35,317 bases of DNA, taken from positions 1-35,317 of the forward strand of contig SLNR01000005.1 in the NCBI GenBank assembly GCA_007132905.1. The letters run 5' to 3'. A program made the position numbers and the translations under genes. How positions within the stretch are numbered: position 1 is the stretch's first letter; the number at the start of each line of letters is the position of its first letter. The notes beneath the pieces are model-generated. The model saw nothing but the letters and a program-made list of their open reading frames with translations. It searched no databases and was not told where the DNA came from. The stretch is from Candidatus Sumerlaeota bacterium (GTDB lineage: Bacteria > Bacillota > SLNR01). This document shows, one piece after another, positions 23,979 through 32,317 of this stretch.

Positions 23979-24681
23979 AAAGCTGTTTAGCCACTTTAGA
24001 GAAGCAGCTTCGTCAGATCTTCAAAGGGATGATAAGATCCAAGAATGCAAAAACATTATGGAAGAACTACTAAAAAAGAGAGAGGTTCTCCATGACCTGT
24101 TGACTCAAAAAGCAACCCAAGAGGAGCCGGAGTCTTTTCTTCCGCCGGATATTAATGGTTTTAGCCTTTACAGGGACCCGGAAAAACAATTTTCCATGCA
24201 TCTTTTTATTTGGGCACCCTATGTGCCTTATCCTATCCATGATCATGGATCTTGGGGCGTGGTCGGGTGTTACCAAGGGAGAATTGAAGAAACGAAATGG
24301 TCATGGCAGGGAAAAATTGATGATAGGACAGTCGATTTAAAGCCATTAGAACCCCAGGTGCTTGAGCAAGGGGAAACAACCTATGTATATCCTCTTTCAG
24401 AAGGGCCCCACAGCATGCGGCCTTTGGATGAGAAGATGGCTATGAGCATCCACGTGTACGGGAAGCCTGAACGCAAGGGTATGCTCCGTTATTTTCACCG
24501 TTCATTTGATCGGACCGAAGGATACACTTTTCATTATGCTAAGCCCCTTTATGTTACCCGAAGACTTTTGGCTTTGGAAGCATTGTCAGAAGTGGATTCA
24601 TCTGCGGGCAAAGAAGTGAAGGAGCAAGTTTTGAAAACTTCTTCAAACAAAGTGCTGGTAAAAATGCTCGAAAGTTTTTAG
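23965..24681 (+). CDS. Cysteine dioxygenase-like cupin
   Basis: A 238-residue cupin of the thiol dioxygenase family. The iron ligands are His92 and His94 (YPIHDHGSWG) and His149 (GPHSMRPL), in the usual order, with QGRIEETKW after the first motif. Characterised relatives add O2 to a thiol such as cysteine to give a sulfinate. In a probable anaerobe this is puzzling, so another substrate or a detoxifying role is possible. The last ~50 residues are an extra helical tail. ATG 23965 follows GAGGAG and lies within the QueG-like gene, so the pair is translationally coupled. Confidence 0.78.
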   Translation: MEKNEKLFSHFREAASSDLQRDDKIQECKNIMEELLKKREVLHDLLTQKATQEEPESFLPPDINGFSLYRDPEKQFSMHLFIWAPYVPYPIHDHGSWGVVGCYQGRIEETKWSWQGKIDDRTVDLKPLEPQVLEQGETTYVYPLSEGPHSMRPLDEKMAMSIHVYGKPERKGMLRYFHRSFDRTEGYTFHYAKPLYVTRRLLALEALSEVDSSAGKEVKEQVLKTSSNKVLVKMLESF

Positions 24682-24731
24682 TAAATCAGGAATAGATGAA
24701 GGCATTACAAAGCACTCGGGAGGAATAAATT

Positions 24732-27602
24732 ATGCCAACACCGATCTATGATCCGTTGAAAGGGAAAATGCGTGTGTTCGGATTTGCTTCGGGGTCAGGA
24801 AATACTTTGTGGAAAGTGCTGGAGCTGCAAAAAGAATTAGAAAAGGGAATGGAAGGCTGTCCATTTGAAGTCGTCGGTGTTTTTTCGGACAACCCGGATT
24901 CAAAAGCAATCGAGACTGCAGAAAAATATGGATTTCCTCATGTAAGCTTAAATTTACGAAAATACCATAAAGAAAAGGACGCTCCATTAAAAGATAGAAA
25001 GGTAAGAGCTGAATTTGACTCTGAAGTATTGGAGCTTGTGAAATCTTTTAAACCGGATCTTATCCTTCTGGCAGGATATGTCTGGGCTACTACAGATGTG
25101 ATTGTGGATCGTTACCGGGTTATTAACATCCACCCTGCCGACCTTTCTGTGCAAAAGGAGGGGGAACGTCTTTATGCAGGGGCGCACGGGATTAGGGACG
25201 CACTAGATGCCGGAGAAGACTATCTGCATTCATCCTCCCACATAGCCACAAAGGAACTGGACGGAGGCCCTTTGCTGATGATTTCTCCGGGTGTTCCTGT
25301 AGACAGAGATCTTGATCTAAAAGGAAACGAAAGAGAACGCTACTATTTAAAACCCGTTAATAAACAATCAAGACAGTTAGCGGCGAGGACTGTTTGGGAG
25401 ATAGCTAGAGGAGCTTTTTCACAAGACAGTGAAGGGAAAGTTTACTATGAAGGAAACAAAGTGCCCAAGGGATTTTGTCTGCCCAGTTGGGATAAGTATA
25501 AGCCTCTTTATCAAAGACCAGTCGAGCCGTTGATTAAACCGAAGTCAGTTGCGGTGGTCGGTGCCTCAGCCAAAGGAGGGATTGGCCAGGCGATTATTCG
25601 AAACCTAAAAGACGGCGGATTTGAGGGAGGCATGTATGCGGTCAATCGAAAAGCAGAGGATGTGCTGGGGGTTTCGGGCTATGCCTCTATCCTTGATATT
25701 CCGGAAGATATTGATATGGCTGTGTTGGCAATTCCTTCATCTTCTGTTGTTGAAATCGCCCAAGAATGCGGCAAAAAGCAAACCAAGGTGGTAGTCTGTA
25801 TTTCGGCGGGATTTAAGGAAACAGGAGAAGAAGGGAAAGAACAAGAGAAAAAACTTTTGGACACTGTTCATTATTATAATATGAGACTTATAGGGCCAAA
25901 CTGCATGGGGATTGCCAATACAGATCGAGCTGTATCATTAAATGCCAATATACTTCAATCGGCTCCGCCAAAAGGCAACATAGGTTTTATCACTCAAAGC
26001 GGAGCATTAGGGGCTGCCATGGTTGATTTTGCAGAAGAACTTGGACTTGGATTTTCCATAATTGCCTCTCTTGGAAACCAGGCAGATTTAAATTGTAATG
26101 ACCTGTTAATGCTTATGGAAGAGGATGTTCAAACAGAAGTCGTATTGCTTTATATGGAATCGATTCCGGAGCCGGGAAGATTCAAAAAGTGGGTGAAGCG
26201 GTTAGCAAAGAGAAAACCGGTGATTATGATCAAAGCCGGACGAACAGAAGCCGGAGCTTTGGCAGCCAGTTCCCATACAGGCAGTCTTGCGGGCAAAGAC
26301 CAAGTAGTGGCTGCTTTGCTTAAGCAAAGCGGCGCTGTCCGCGTAAGATCTTTATCTGAAGCTTTTGCTGCCGCCTCGGCATTGGCAAAGATGCCCAAAG
26401 TGAAAGGTAAAAAAGTAGGTGTCATCACTAATGCGGGAGGACCGGGTATTTTGGTTTCTGATGCTCTCCATGACAATGGGTTTGAGCTGCCTTTGCTTGC
26501 AAAACAAGCCCAGGAGAAGCTAGCTGAAAAGCTGCTTCCGGAAGCTGCTGTGAGGAATCCGATCGACTTAGTGGCACCGGCTCCTCCGAAACACTATGCA
26601 CAAGCTGTCAAAGTGATGATGAAAGAAGGGGACTATGATGCGCTTTTGATTGTATGTGTTCCACCCGCCACGATTGATACAGGCGAAGTAGCAAGAACAG
26701 TAGTAGGGGAATTACAAGAAACAGACATGCCGGTTCTAACTTGTTTCTTTGGCCCCAATCTAGGTGCAGCGGGAAGAGAAGTGATGCTGAAAGCCGGGAT
26801 TCCAACCTTCTCGTATCCTGAAGAGTTGGCGAATATTCTTTGCATTATGAGAGAAGCTTCTTTCTCAGCAAAGAGTGCGACAAGAGAAATATCAAGCAAA
26901 CAAAAACCTGAAGAGCTTCCTCCACATCTTAAAGAGAGAATAATCCAAAGCCCGCCGGGGAAATATCTGCCTTCACCGTTGTGCAGAGAGATTCTTCAAG
27001 CCTATGGTTTTAACATGGTACAAAGCTATGAGGTGGCGAGTGCAAAACAGATTCAAACCAACGAATTTCCGGTGGTGGCTAAAATTCATCATCCTGAGCT
27101 TATCCACAAAACCGATGAAGGTGGTTTGGTGATGAATTTACAGGATGAGAGAGAGTTAGAAGAGGCCGTGGATTATTTATTGAGGAGGTTTCCCGGGGCA
27201 AAAGGAGTGGAGATTCAAAGGCAAATTCCTCCGGGGAAAGAAGTGATCTTAGGGGCTGTCAAAGACTCGTTGAATGGGCATGGTGTAATGGTTGGTATAG
27301 GAGGAACACAGGTTGAGCTGTATAAAGATATTGCTTTTGGACATGCGCCTTTGCATAAACAAGAGGCTGAAGAGATCATAAGGAGTTTAAAGGGGTATCC
27401 ACTTTTGAGCGGATACCGAGGTCAAGCAGGTGTGAATGTTGGATTGCTGTCAGATCTAATGGTTCGGTTAAGTTGGCTTTTAATGGAAGTTCCGCAAATA
27501 GCCGAAATGGATTTGAACCCATTGATTTATGATGCAAAACAAGATGATTTTGTGATAGTTGATTACCGTATACGTCTAGCAGGTTCAGAAGACGTTTTTT
27601 GA
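24732..27602 (+). CDS. Formyltransferase-(ADP-forming) acyl-CoA synthetase fusion
   Basis: A 956-residue three-module fusion. Residues ~13-235 are a PurN-like (GART) formyltransferase with the catalytic set Asn132, His134 (NIHPAD) and Asp177 (LDGGP). Residues ~268-710 form the alpha part of an NDP-forming acyl-CoA synthetase: Rossmann loop VVGASAKGGIG, GPNCMGI, and the phospho-His candidate His515 in SSHTGSLAG. Residues ~745-950 are the ATP-grasp beta part (LIHKTDEGG, MDLNPL). The likely chemistry is formyl transfer from formyl-tetrahydrofolate combined with acyl-CoA/ADP interconversion; the acid is unknown. I know of no characterised enzyme with this order. ATG 24732 follows GGGAGGA. Confidence 0.85.
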   Translation: MPTPIYDPLKGKMRVFGFASGSGNTLWKVLELQKELEKGMEGCPFEVVGVFSDNPDSKAIETAEKYGFPHVSLNLRKYHKEKDAPLKDRKVRAEFDSEVLELVKSFKPDLILLAGYVWATTDVIVDRYRVINIHPADLSVQKEGERLYAGAHGIRDALDAGEDYLHSSSHIATKELDGGPLLMISPGVPVDRDLDLKGNERERYYLKPVNKQSRQLAARTVWEIARGAFSQDSEGKVYYEGNKVPKGFCLPSWDKYKPLYQRPVEPLIKPKSVAVVGASAKGGIGQAIIRNLKDGGFEGGMYAVNRKAEDVLGVSGYASILDIPEDIDMAVLAIPSSSVVEIAQECGKKQTKVVVCISAGFKETGEEGKEQEKKLLDTVHYYNMRLIGPNCMGIANTDRAVSLNANILQSAPPKGNIGFITQSGALGAAMVDFAEELGLGFSIIASLGNQADLNCNDLLMLMEEDVQTEVVLLYMESIPEPGRFKKWVKRLAKRKPVIMIKAGRTEAGALAASSHTGSLAGKDQVVAALLKQSGAVRVRSLSEAFAAASALAKMPKVKGKKVGVITNAGGPGILVSDALHDNGFELPLLAKQAQEKLAEKLLPEAAVRNPIDLVAPAPPKHYAQAVKVMMKEGDYDALLIVCVPPATIDTGEVARTVVGELQETDMPVLTCFFGPNLGAAGREVMLKAGIPTFSYPEELANILCIMREASFSAKSATREISSKQKPEELPPHLKERIIQSPPGKYLPSPLCREILQAYGFNMVQSYEVASAKQIQTNEFPVVAKIHHPELIHKTDEGGLVMNLQDERELEEAVDYLLRRFPGAKGVEIQRQIPPGKEVILGAVKDSLNGHGVMVGIGGTQVELYKDIAFGHAPLHKQEAEEIIRSLKGYPLLSGYRGQAGVNVGLLSDLMVRLSWLLMEVPQIAEMDLNPLIYDAKQDDFVIVDYRIRLAGSEDVF

Positions 27603-27656
27603 AGGGATTTATTACAAGAAGGAGAATAGCATCCATGATAACTTTTGAAAGGGGAG

Positions 27657-29111
27657 ATGAATTTGGAACAGAATGGCAAGAAGATTTTAATCAAAGGCGG
27701 ATGGATTATCGCTTATAATGGAGAAGAACATGCGCTGCTCAAAGACGGGGTTATAGTAATTGAAGGAAATTCGGTTGTCTATGTCGGCAAGAATTATGAA
27801 GAGCCTGTAGATGAAGTGATCGATGCTTCCTCCCATGTTATTTCTCCTGGATTTATCAGTGTACACGCTCATATGATGAACAGTCCGCTCAATAAGAGTT
27901 TCTTCGAAGATACCGGAAGTCGACAGTTTGGCATGAGTGCCCTCTACGATTTTGGAGCGGTAGACAAAGCAGCTTCAGAAGAAGATTACTATCTCAGCGG
28001 GGAGTATTCGGCGGCTGAGATGCTTAAAACGGGAATCACCACGGCCGTCGAGTTGAACAGGCAAAACGCGGACATGGCCATGGAGATCATCGGCAAGAGC
28101 GGTATGAGAGGTTATGTTGTTCCCGCGTTCAAATCGGCTGTATGGTATACTCCTGACGGCAAAAAGGTGCATTACAAGTGGGATGAAGAGGGCGGTATGA
28201 AAGAATTGGAATTCGCGATCGATTTCATTGAAAAGGTGAAAGGGAAATACGATGGGCGAATTGATTCCATGCTTAGTCCTTATCAGATTGATACCTGTAC
28301 TCCGGAATTGTTTGCTGCAGCCAAAGAGGCATCAGAGCGGCTGGGAGTTCGCCTGCAGGTACACGCGGCACAATCTTTGGTTGAATTTCGAGAAATAATG
28401 GAAAGACACGGCATGACACCCATTCAGTGGCTTGATCATTTAGGGATTTTAAATGATAACCTGATCATAGGGCATTGCATTTTTATCAGCGGGCACAGCA
28501 TGGTCGGCTATCCCGGTGATGAAGACCTAGAGCTTTTAGCTTCCTCCAAAGCCTATGTGGCTCACTGTCCCTGGGTTTTTGCAAGACGCTCCATTATTTT
28601 AGAATCCTTCTCAAGATATCTTAAGGCGGGGATACCCATTGCCATGGGCAATGACACTTTTCCCCAAGATATGATCAATGAAATGAAAATGGCAGCAGTC
28701 GCCTCAAAAATTTATGATCAAGATGCAGTAACGGCAACGGCTCGAGAAGTTTTTGATGCTGCCACCTTAGTAGGCTCAAAAGCATTGGACCGGGAAGATT
28801 TGGGGCGGATTGCACCTGGTTCAAAAGCAGACCTGGTTTTCTTTAAAACAAATACACTTAGGATGTCTCCATTGAGAGATCCAATCAAAAATATTGTTTA
28901 TAATGCGGCCGGAGAAGATATTGAAAAGGTGATGGTTGACGGGAAGATGGTTGTCGAAAACGGCACCCCTGTTCATCTAAATGAAGAGAAATTAGCAGAT
29001 TCTTTCCAAAAGACATTAGAAAGACTGTGGGAAAAAGCGCCTGACAATGACAGAGAAAAAAGAGATATGGACGCTTTGTCTCCGCCATCCATACCTGAAT
29101 GGAAGGAATAA
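27657..29111 (+). CDS. TRZ/ATZ-type amidohydrolase (deaminase/chlorohydrolase-like)
   Basis: A ~484-residue metal-dependent amidohydrolase related to guanine deaminase, SsnA and atrazine hydrolases. Ligand motifs in order are VHAHMMN (His-x-His), QVHAAQS, IIGHCIF and GNDTFP, so a mononuclear site is complete. It probably deaminates or dechlorinates a nitrogen heterocycle; the true substrate is not readable. The start is uncertain: ATG 27657 touches its GGGGAG, whereas TTG 27663 has it at 6 bases and may be the real one. It follows the fusion gene by about 50 bases and ends at a strong terminator, so it closes the operon. Confidence 0.85.
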   Translation: MNLEQNGKKILIKGGWIIAYNGEEHALLKDGVIVIEGNSVVYVGKNYEEPVDEVIDASSHVISPGFISVHAHMMNSPLNKSFFEDTGSRQFGMSALYDFGAVDKAASEEDYYLSGEYSAAEMLKTGITTAVELNRQNADMAMEIIGKSGMRGYVVPAFKSAVWYTPDGKKVHYKWDEEGGMKELEFAIDFIEKVKGKYDGRIDSMLSPYQIDTCTPELFAAAKEASERLGVRLQVHAAQSLVEFREIMERHGMTPIQWLDHLGILNDNLIIGHCIFISGHSMVGYPGDEDLELLASSKAYVAHCPWVFARRSIILESFSRYLKAGIPIAMGNDTFPQDMINEMKMAAVASKIYDQDAVTATAREVFDAATLVGSKALDREDLGRIAPGSKADLVFFKTNTLRMSPLRDPIKNIVYNAAGEDIEKVMVDGKMVVENGTPVHLNEEKLADSFQKTLERLWEKAPDNDREKRDMDALSPPSIPEWKE

Positions 29112-29120
29112 AATAAGACG

Positions 29121-29154
29121 GGCGGCAGGGCGGCATAAACTGCCGCCTTTTTTT
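29121..29154 (+). terminator. Strong terminator with a duplicated left arm
   Basis: GGCGGCA (29129-29135), loop TAAAC, TGCCGCC (29141-29147) and seven T form an ideal terminator. An extra GGCGGCAG at 29121-29128 could compete for the same right arm, giving an alternative larger hairpin. Confidence 0.85.
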
Positions 29155-29277
29155 ATTAGATTTCATCGTAAGATAGTTGAAAGTTGCTTACTATAACCCC
29201 AGATGGCTCATGATGGTAAAGCTTATTGACAATAATAGCTAAAAGAGGGTACAGCTGGTTATTAACGGAGGGTTAAT

Positions 29278-30255
29278 ATGAAAAAGGCATCTAAAAATGT
29301 GACAGGAGCCATTGGAAATACTCCGGTGGTTTGTCTGGATCGATTTACCGATTACTTTAAAGTGTCGGGAAAAATTTTCGCGAAGCTTGAATATCTAAAT
29401 CCCGGCTTTAGTAAAAAAGACCGGATTGCCAAACAGATCATTGAGGAGGCCGAAAAAAAAGGGGCCCTTGATAAAAAGAAACCAGTGTTAGAGATGACAA
29501 GCGGAAACACGGGAATAGGACTGGCGGTTGTTTGTGCGGCTAAAGGGTATGATTTTATTGCGGTGATGTCGAAAGGAAATTCACCCGAAAGAGCAGAAAT
29601 GATAGTTTCATTAGGAGCGGAAGTAGTTTTGGTAGATCAGGCTCCCGGCGGGATTCCCGGACAAGTCACGGGAGAGGATTTAGCTTTGGTGGAAAAAGAG
29701 GTAGAGAATATTGTTCAAAAAAGAGATGTATTTTTTTGCGGGCAGTTTGATCACGAAGGAAATACCCGAGCTCACGAGATTTACACGGGAGAAGAGCTGT
29801 GGGAACAGACAAGTGGAGAGATTGATGTCTTCGTTGATTTTGCAGGAACGGCTGGATCATTTACGGGCTGTGCCCGGGCTCTGCAAAAACATGATAAAAA
29901 GATTCGGTGTTATCTAGTTGAACCCAAAGGAGCTGCTTATTTATCCGGCCAAACGGTTACTAGAGATGGCCACAAAATTCAAGGAGGAGGATACGCCAAA
30001 GAACTACCGCTTTTGGAAAAAGAAAGAGTGTGCGATTACCTTCAGGTAGATGATGATGATGTTATTACCATGACACGTATGGCGGCCCGTCTTGAAGGAA
30101 TTTTCTCAGGTTATTCTTCGGGTGCTAATTTAGCAGCCGCTTTACAGCTTCTCCAAGGTAAAGAAGAAGGCAAGAGCATTGCACTATTGATGAACGATAC
30201 AGGGTTAAAATACTTAAGCACGGACCTTTTTAAGCATCCGCCCGATCAACGATAA
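29278..30255 (+). CDS. Cysteine synthase-like PLP enzyme
   Basis: A 325-residue fold-type II PLP protein of the cysteine synthase/cystathionine beta-synthase group. The PLP lysine is probably Lys47 in NPGFSKKDR; the substrate loop TSGNTG is at 74-79. The phosphate loop reads GTAGSFTG instead of the usual GTGGT, and SGYSSGAN near residue 280 is conserved. It may make cysteine or another beta-substituted alanine, but the variant loop leaves that open. ATG 29278 follows ACGGAGGG. A TTGACA at 29226 lacks a good -10. The ferredoxin follows 81 bases later with no terminator between. Confidence 0.82.
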   Translation: MKKASKNVTGAIGNTPVVCLDRFTDYFKVSGKIFAKLEYLNPGFSKKDRIAKQIIEEAEKKGALDKKKPVLEMTSGNTGIGLAVVCAAKGYDFIAVMSKGNSPERAEMIVSLGAEVVLVDQAPGGIPGQVTGEDLALVEKEVENIVQKRDVFFCGQFDHEGNTRAHEIYTGEELWEQTSGEIDVFVDFAGTAGSFTGCARALQKHDKKIRCYLVEPKGAAYLSGQTVTRDGHKIQGGGYAKELPLLEKERVCDYLQVDDDDVITMTRMAARLEGIFSGYSSGANLAAALQLLQGKEEGKSIALLMNDTGLKYLSTDLFKHPPDQR

Positions 30256-30336
30256 AAAATTTTACTGCATGATGGTTGGTTTTGTTTCATAATGATAGAA
30301 AATGAGTGTACAAAGGGAAAAAGGGGGCAGTGCAAA

Positions 30337-30525
30337 ATGAAAGTATTGGTGGATCAAGAAGCATGCATTGGCTGCGGAGCTTGTGCCGGAACTTGTCCAG
30401 AAGTATTTCAGCTTGGTGATAATGGGAAAAGTGAAGTGTATGTCTCTGAAATCAAGCCAGAATGGGAAGAAAAAGTAAAATCAGCTGTGTACGGATGTCC
30501 TATGGAAGCAATTTCTATTGAATGA
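30337..30525 (+). CDS. [4Fe-4S] ferredoxin
   Basis: A 62-residue single-cluster ferredoxin. Cys10, Cys13, Cys16 and Cys54 would bind the cluster (CIGCGAC and GCPMEAI). Cys20 sits where Thermotoga-type ferredoxins have a disulfide cysteine, but its partner near residue 43 is absent. The sequence (VFQLGDNGKSEV) is close to that family. It carries low-potential electrons for reductases in the cell. ATG 30337 follows AGGGGG; the longer in-frame start at 30292 lacks a site. It is followed by a terminator 12 bases after the stop. Confidence 0.9.
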   Translation: MKVLVDQEACIGCGACAGTCPEVFQLGDNGKSEVYVSEIKPEWEEKVKSAVYGCPMEAISIE

Positions 30526-30537
30526 AGATTCTTTTTA

Positions 30538-30573
30538 GGTACCCTGGGGAAATCCCGAGGGTATCTTTTTTTT
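30538..30573 (+). terminator. Intrinsic terminator after the ferredoxin gene
   Basis: GGTACCCTGGG (30538-30548) pairs with CCCGAGGGTATC (30554-30565) with wobble pairs and one mismatch, and eight T follow. It separates the ferredoxin from dusB. Confidence 0.8.
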
Positions 30574-30625
30574 GGAGGGAGTCTACTGTGCAAAATAGAA
30601 ACCTCAATTGGAAGGGGGCTTTGTT

Positions 30626-31624
30626 GTGAGAATTGGTGAAATTTCATTGGATAATCCTTTTGTGCTGGCTCCTATGGCGGGGGTTACCGATCTTCCTTTC
30701 CGGCTTCTTGCCAAAAAACACAAAGCCGCCTTAGTTTATACGGAAATGGTAAGTGCTCAAGGGCTGGTATATGGTAATCAAAAAACCCACAGGATACTTG
30801 ATTCTGATCCATTCGAAAAGCCTTTATCTGTTCAGCTGTTTGGATCGGATCCATCCGTGCTCGCTGAGGCTGCTTTGATGGTGCAGGATAACGGAGCTGA
30901 TCTGATCGATATTAATTTGGGCTGTCCTGTCCCCAAAATTGTTAAAAATGGAGAAGGAAGTTATCTCATGAAAGAACCTTCTTTGGTGGCAAAAATTGTT
31001 CGCAGGGTTTCTGACAGCATCAATGTCCCGCTTACGGTCAAAATTCGCAAAGGATGGGATCGGCAGTCTGTCAATGCCGTAGAAATTGCACAAATCGCAG
31101 AGGATTCGGGGGCGCAGGCAGTTGCCGTTCACGGCAGGACCAGAGATCAGTATTACAGTGGGAAGGCAGATTGGAGAATCATAACAAAGGTAAAAGAGAA
31201 ATGTAAAATACCGATTATCGGCAATGGAGATGTGACGAATCCAAAAGAATGTTTAGTTATGTTAGGTGAGGTTGGTTGTGATGGGGTTATGATTGGAAGG
31301 GGAGCTATGGGAAATCCCTGGATATTTTCGCGAAGCTTGAGTTATTTGGAAAGGAAAAGGATGCCAAGCGAACCTTCTGTTCCGGAAAAAATAATGACGG
31401 CGATCTCTCATCTGCATAAAATGACGGCATACAAAGGAGAAACAAGGGGCGTAAAAGAGATGAGAAAACATGCAGCTTGGTATATAAAGAACATGAGAGG
31501 GGCTGCAAAGATAAGAAACAAACTGAATCAAGCAGTCACAGCTGATCAGATGGAAAAAATATTGCTTGATTATGGGGAGTCTTTGACCGGGGTCTTAAAG
31601 GAAGGATGGATGGCTGAAAATTAA
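30626..31624 (+). CDS. dusB: tRNA-dihydrouridine synthase
   Basis: A 332-residue flavoenzyme that reduces uridine to dihydrouridine in tRNA. FMN-barrel landmarks are PMAGVTDLPFR near the start, VQLFGSDP, NLGCPVPKIVKNGEGS with the catalytic Cys, KIRKGWD, AVHGRTRDQYY and GNGDVTN, with a helical C-terminal tRNA-binding part. GTG 30626 has AAGGGGG 7 bases upstream; an in-frame TTG at 30608 lacks a site. Subtype B is by overall resemblance to Firmicute dusB. It is a single-gene unit between terminators. Confidence 0.92.
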   Translation: MRIGEISLDNPFVLAPMAGVTDLPFRLLAKKHKAALVYTEMVSAQGLVYGNQKTHRILDSDPFEKPLSVQLFGSDPSVLAEAALMVQDNGADLIDINLGCPVPKIVKNGEGSYLMKEPSLVAKIVRRVSDSINVPLTVKIRKGWDRQSVNAVEIAQIAEDSGAQAVAVHGRTRDQYYSGKADWRIITKVKEKCKIPIIGNGDVTNPKECLVMLGEVGCDGVMIGRGAMGNPWIFSRSLSYLERKRMPSEPSVPEKIMTAISHLHKMTAYKGETRGVKEMRKHAAWYIKNMRGAAKIRNKLNQAVTADQMEKILLDYGESLTGVLKEGWMAEN

Positions 31625-31640
31625 AAAAAGGCGAGAGTTG

Positions 31641-31672
31641 AAAAAAAGACGTGATCAAACAGGTCTTTTTTT
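31641..31672. terminator. A/T-rich terminator after dusB
   Basis: AAAAAAAGAC (31641-31650) and GTCTTTTTTT (31663-31672) form a 10-bp stem around a 12-base loop. It would work for the plus strand by its T-run and could also act on the minus strand. Confidence 0.65.
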
Positions 31673-31673
31673 G

Positions 31674-31702
31674 TTGCTTTTATGCAGTGACAAAGATATA
31701 CT
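31674..31702 (+). promoter_or_regulatory. Candidate promoter of the regulator/reductase unit
   Basis: TTGCTT (31674-31679) and TATACT (31697-31702) with a 17-base spacer. The -10 matches at 5/6, the -35 only at 3/6, as expected of a promoter that may need control by a bound factor. Confidence 0.45.
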
Positions 31703-31703
31703 A

Positions 31704-31728
31704 TGTGTGAACACAAAAGTGTGCACAC
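31704..31728 (+). promoter_or_regulatory. Tandem palindromes, probable operator
   Basis: TGTGT-GA-ACACA (31704-31715) and GTGTGCACAC (31719-31728) are two adjacent palindromes with a shared GTGT/ACAC half-site and centres 14 bases apart. They start one base after the -10 box. The HTH protein encoded 20 bases downstream is the obvious candidate to bind them; this is inference. Confidence 0.55.
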
Positions 31729-31747
31729 CCTAGAAAGGGGAATAAGC

Positions 31748-32272
31748 ATGGATTTTGTTCGAATAGGGGACAAGGTTATCAGCCGGAGCAAAGTATTAAA
31801 AATTGTTGACAAAATTTTTTCACTTAGAAGCCGCGGTTGGTCCCAGCAGGAAATTGCCGATGAAATTTCGACAGACAGAAGCTTTATTTCAAGATTGGAA
31901 AATCTAGCAGAAGTACGCCGGGGCAGGCGAATTGCCATGGTAGGATTTCCTATTGAAAACAAAGAAGAGATTGAAGACATTGCTTACAAAGAAGGCGTTG
32001 AATTTACTTTGCTTCTGACAGAAAAGGAAAGGTGGAGTTTTGTCCAAGATCGAAGCGGTTTGGAAGTTTTTGACGGAATCATGAACATTCTCAGCGAAAT
32101 CAGGAGTTTTGATGTGGTAATCATCATGGCGTCCAACAAGAGAGTTGCTTTAGTGGAGAGTTTGCTTGATAAAGAAGTCATCAGCGTGGAGATCGGACAT
32201 TCCCCATTAGGAAAAGATGCTTATGTAGATCCAGAGAAGATCGCTAACATTATTCGAGATATGAAAAGATAA
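31748..32272 (+). CDS. HTH regulator with Rossmann-like C-terminal domain
   Basis: A 174-residue protein. Residues ~15-55 contain a helix-turn-helix (GWSQQEIADEISTDRSFISRLE) of the XRE/Cro type. From residue ~60 a different domain follows, alternating strands and helices (RRIAMVGFPI, VEFTLLLTE, FDVVIIMAS, VISVEIGHS), which could bind a nucleotide or metabolite. I do not recognise its ligand. ATG 31748 follows AAAGGGGAA; the ORF start at 31703 lies in the operator and is rejected. It leads a three-gene unit and probably autoregulates it through the palindromes just upstream. Confidence 0.8.
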   Translation: MDFVRIGDKVISRSKVLKIVDKIFSLRSRGWSQQEIADEISTDRSFISRLENLAEVRRGRRIAMVGFPIENKEEIEDIAYKEGVEFTLLLTEKERWSFVQDRSGLEVFDGIMNILSEIRSFDVVIIMASNKRVALVESLLDKEVISVEIGHSPLGKDAYVDPEKIANIIRDMKR

Positions 32273-32317
32273 TTTTCTGCGATTGCTGGGTGTAATCCGA
32301 ATGAAGGAGGGGTGAGG

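Noticed and set aside
29226-29254. Promoter of the cysteine-synthase-like gene from TTGACA at 29226
   Set aside because: The -35 is perfect, but no acceptable -10 lies 16-18 bases downstream.
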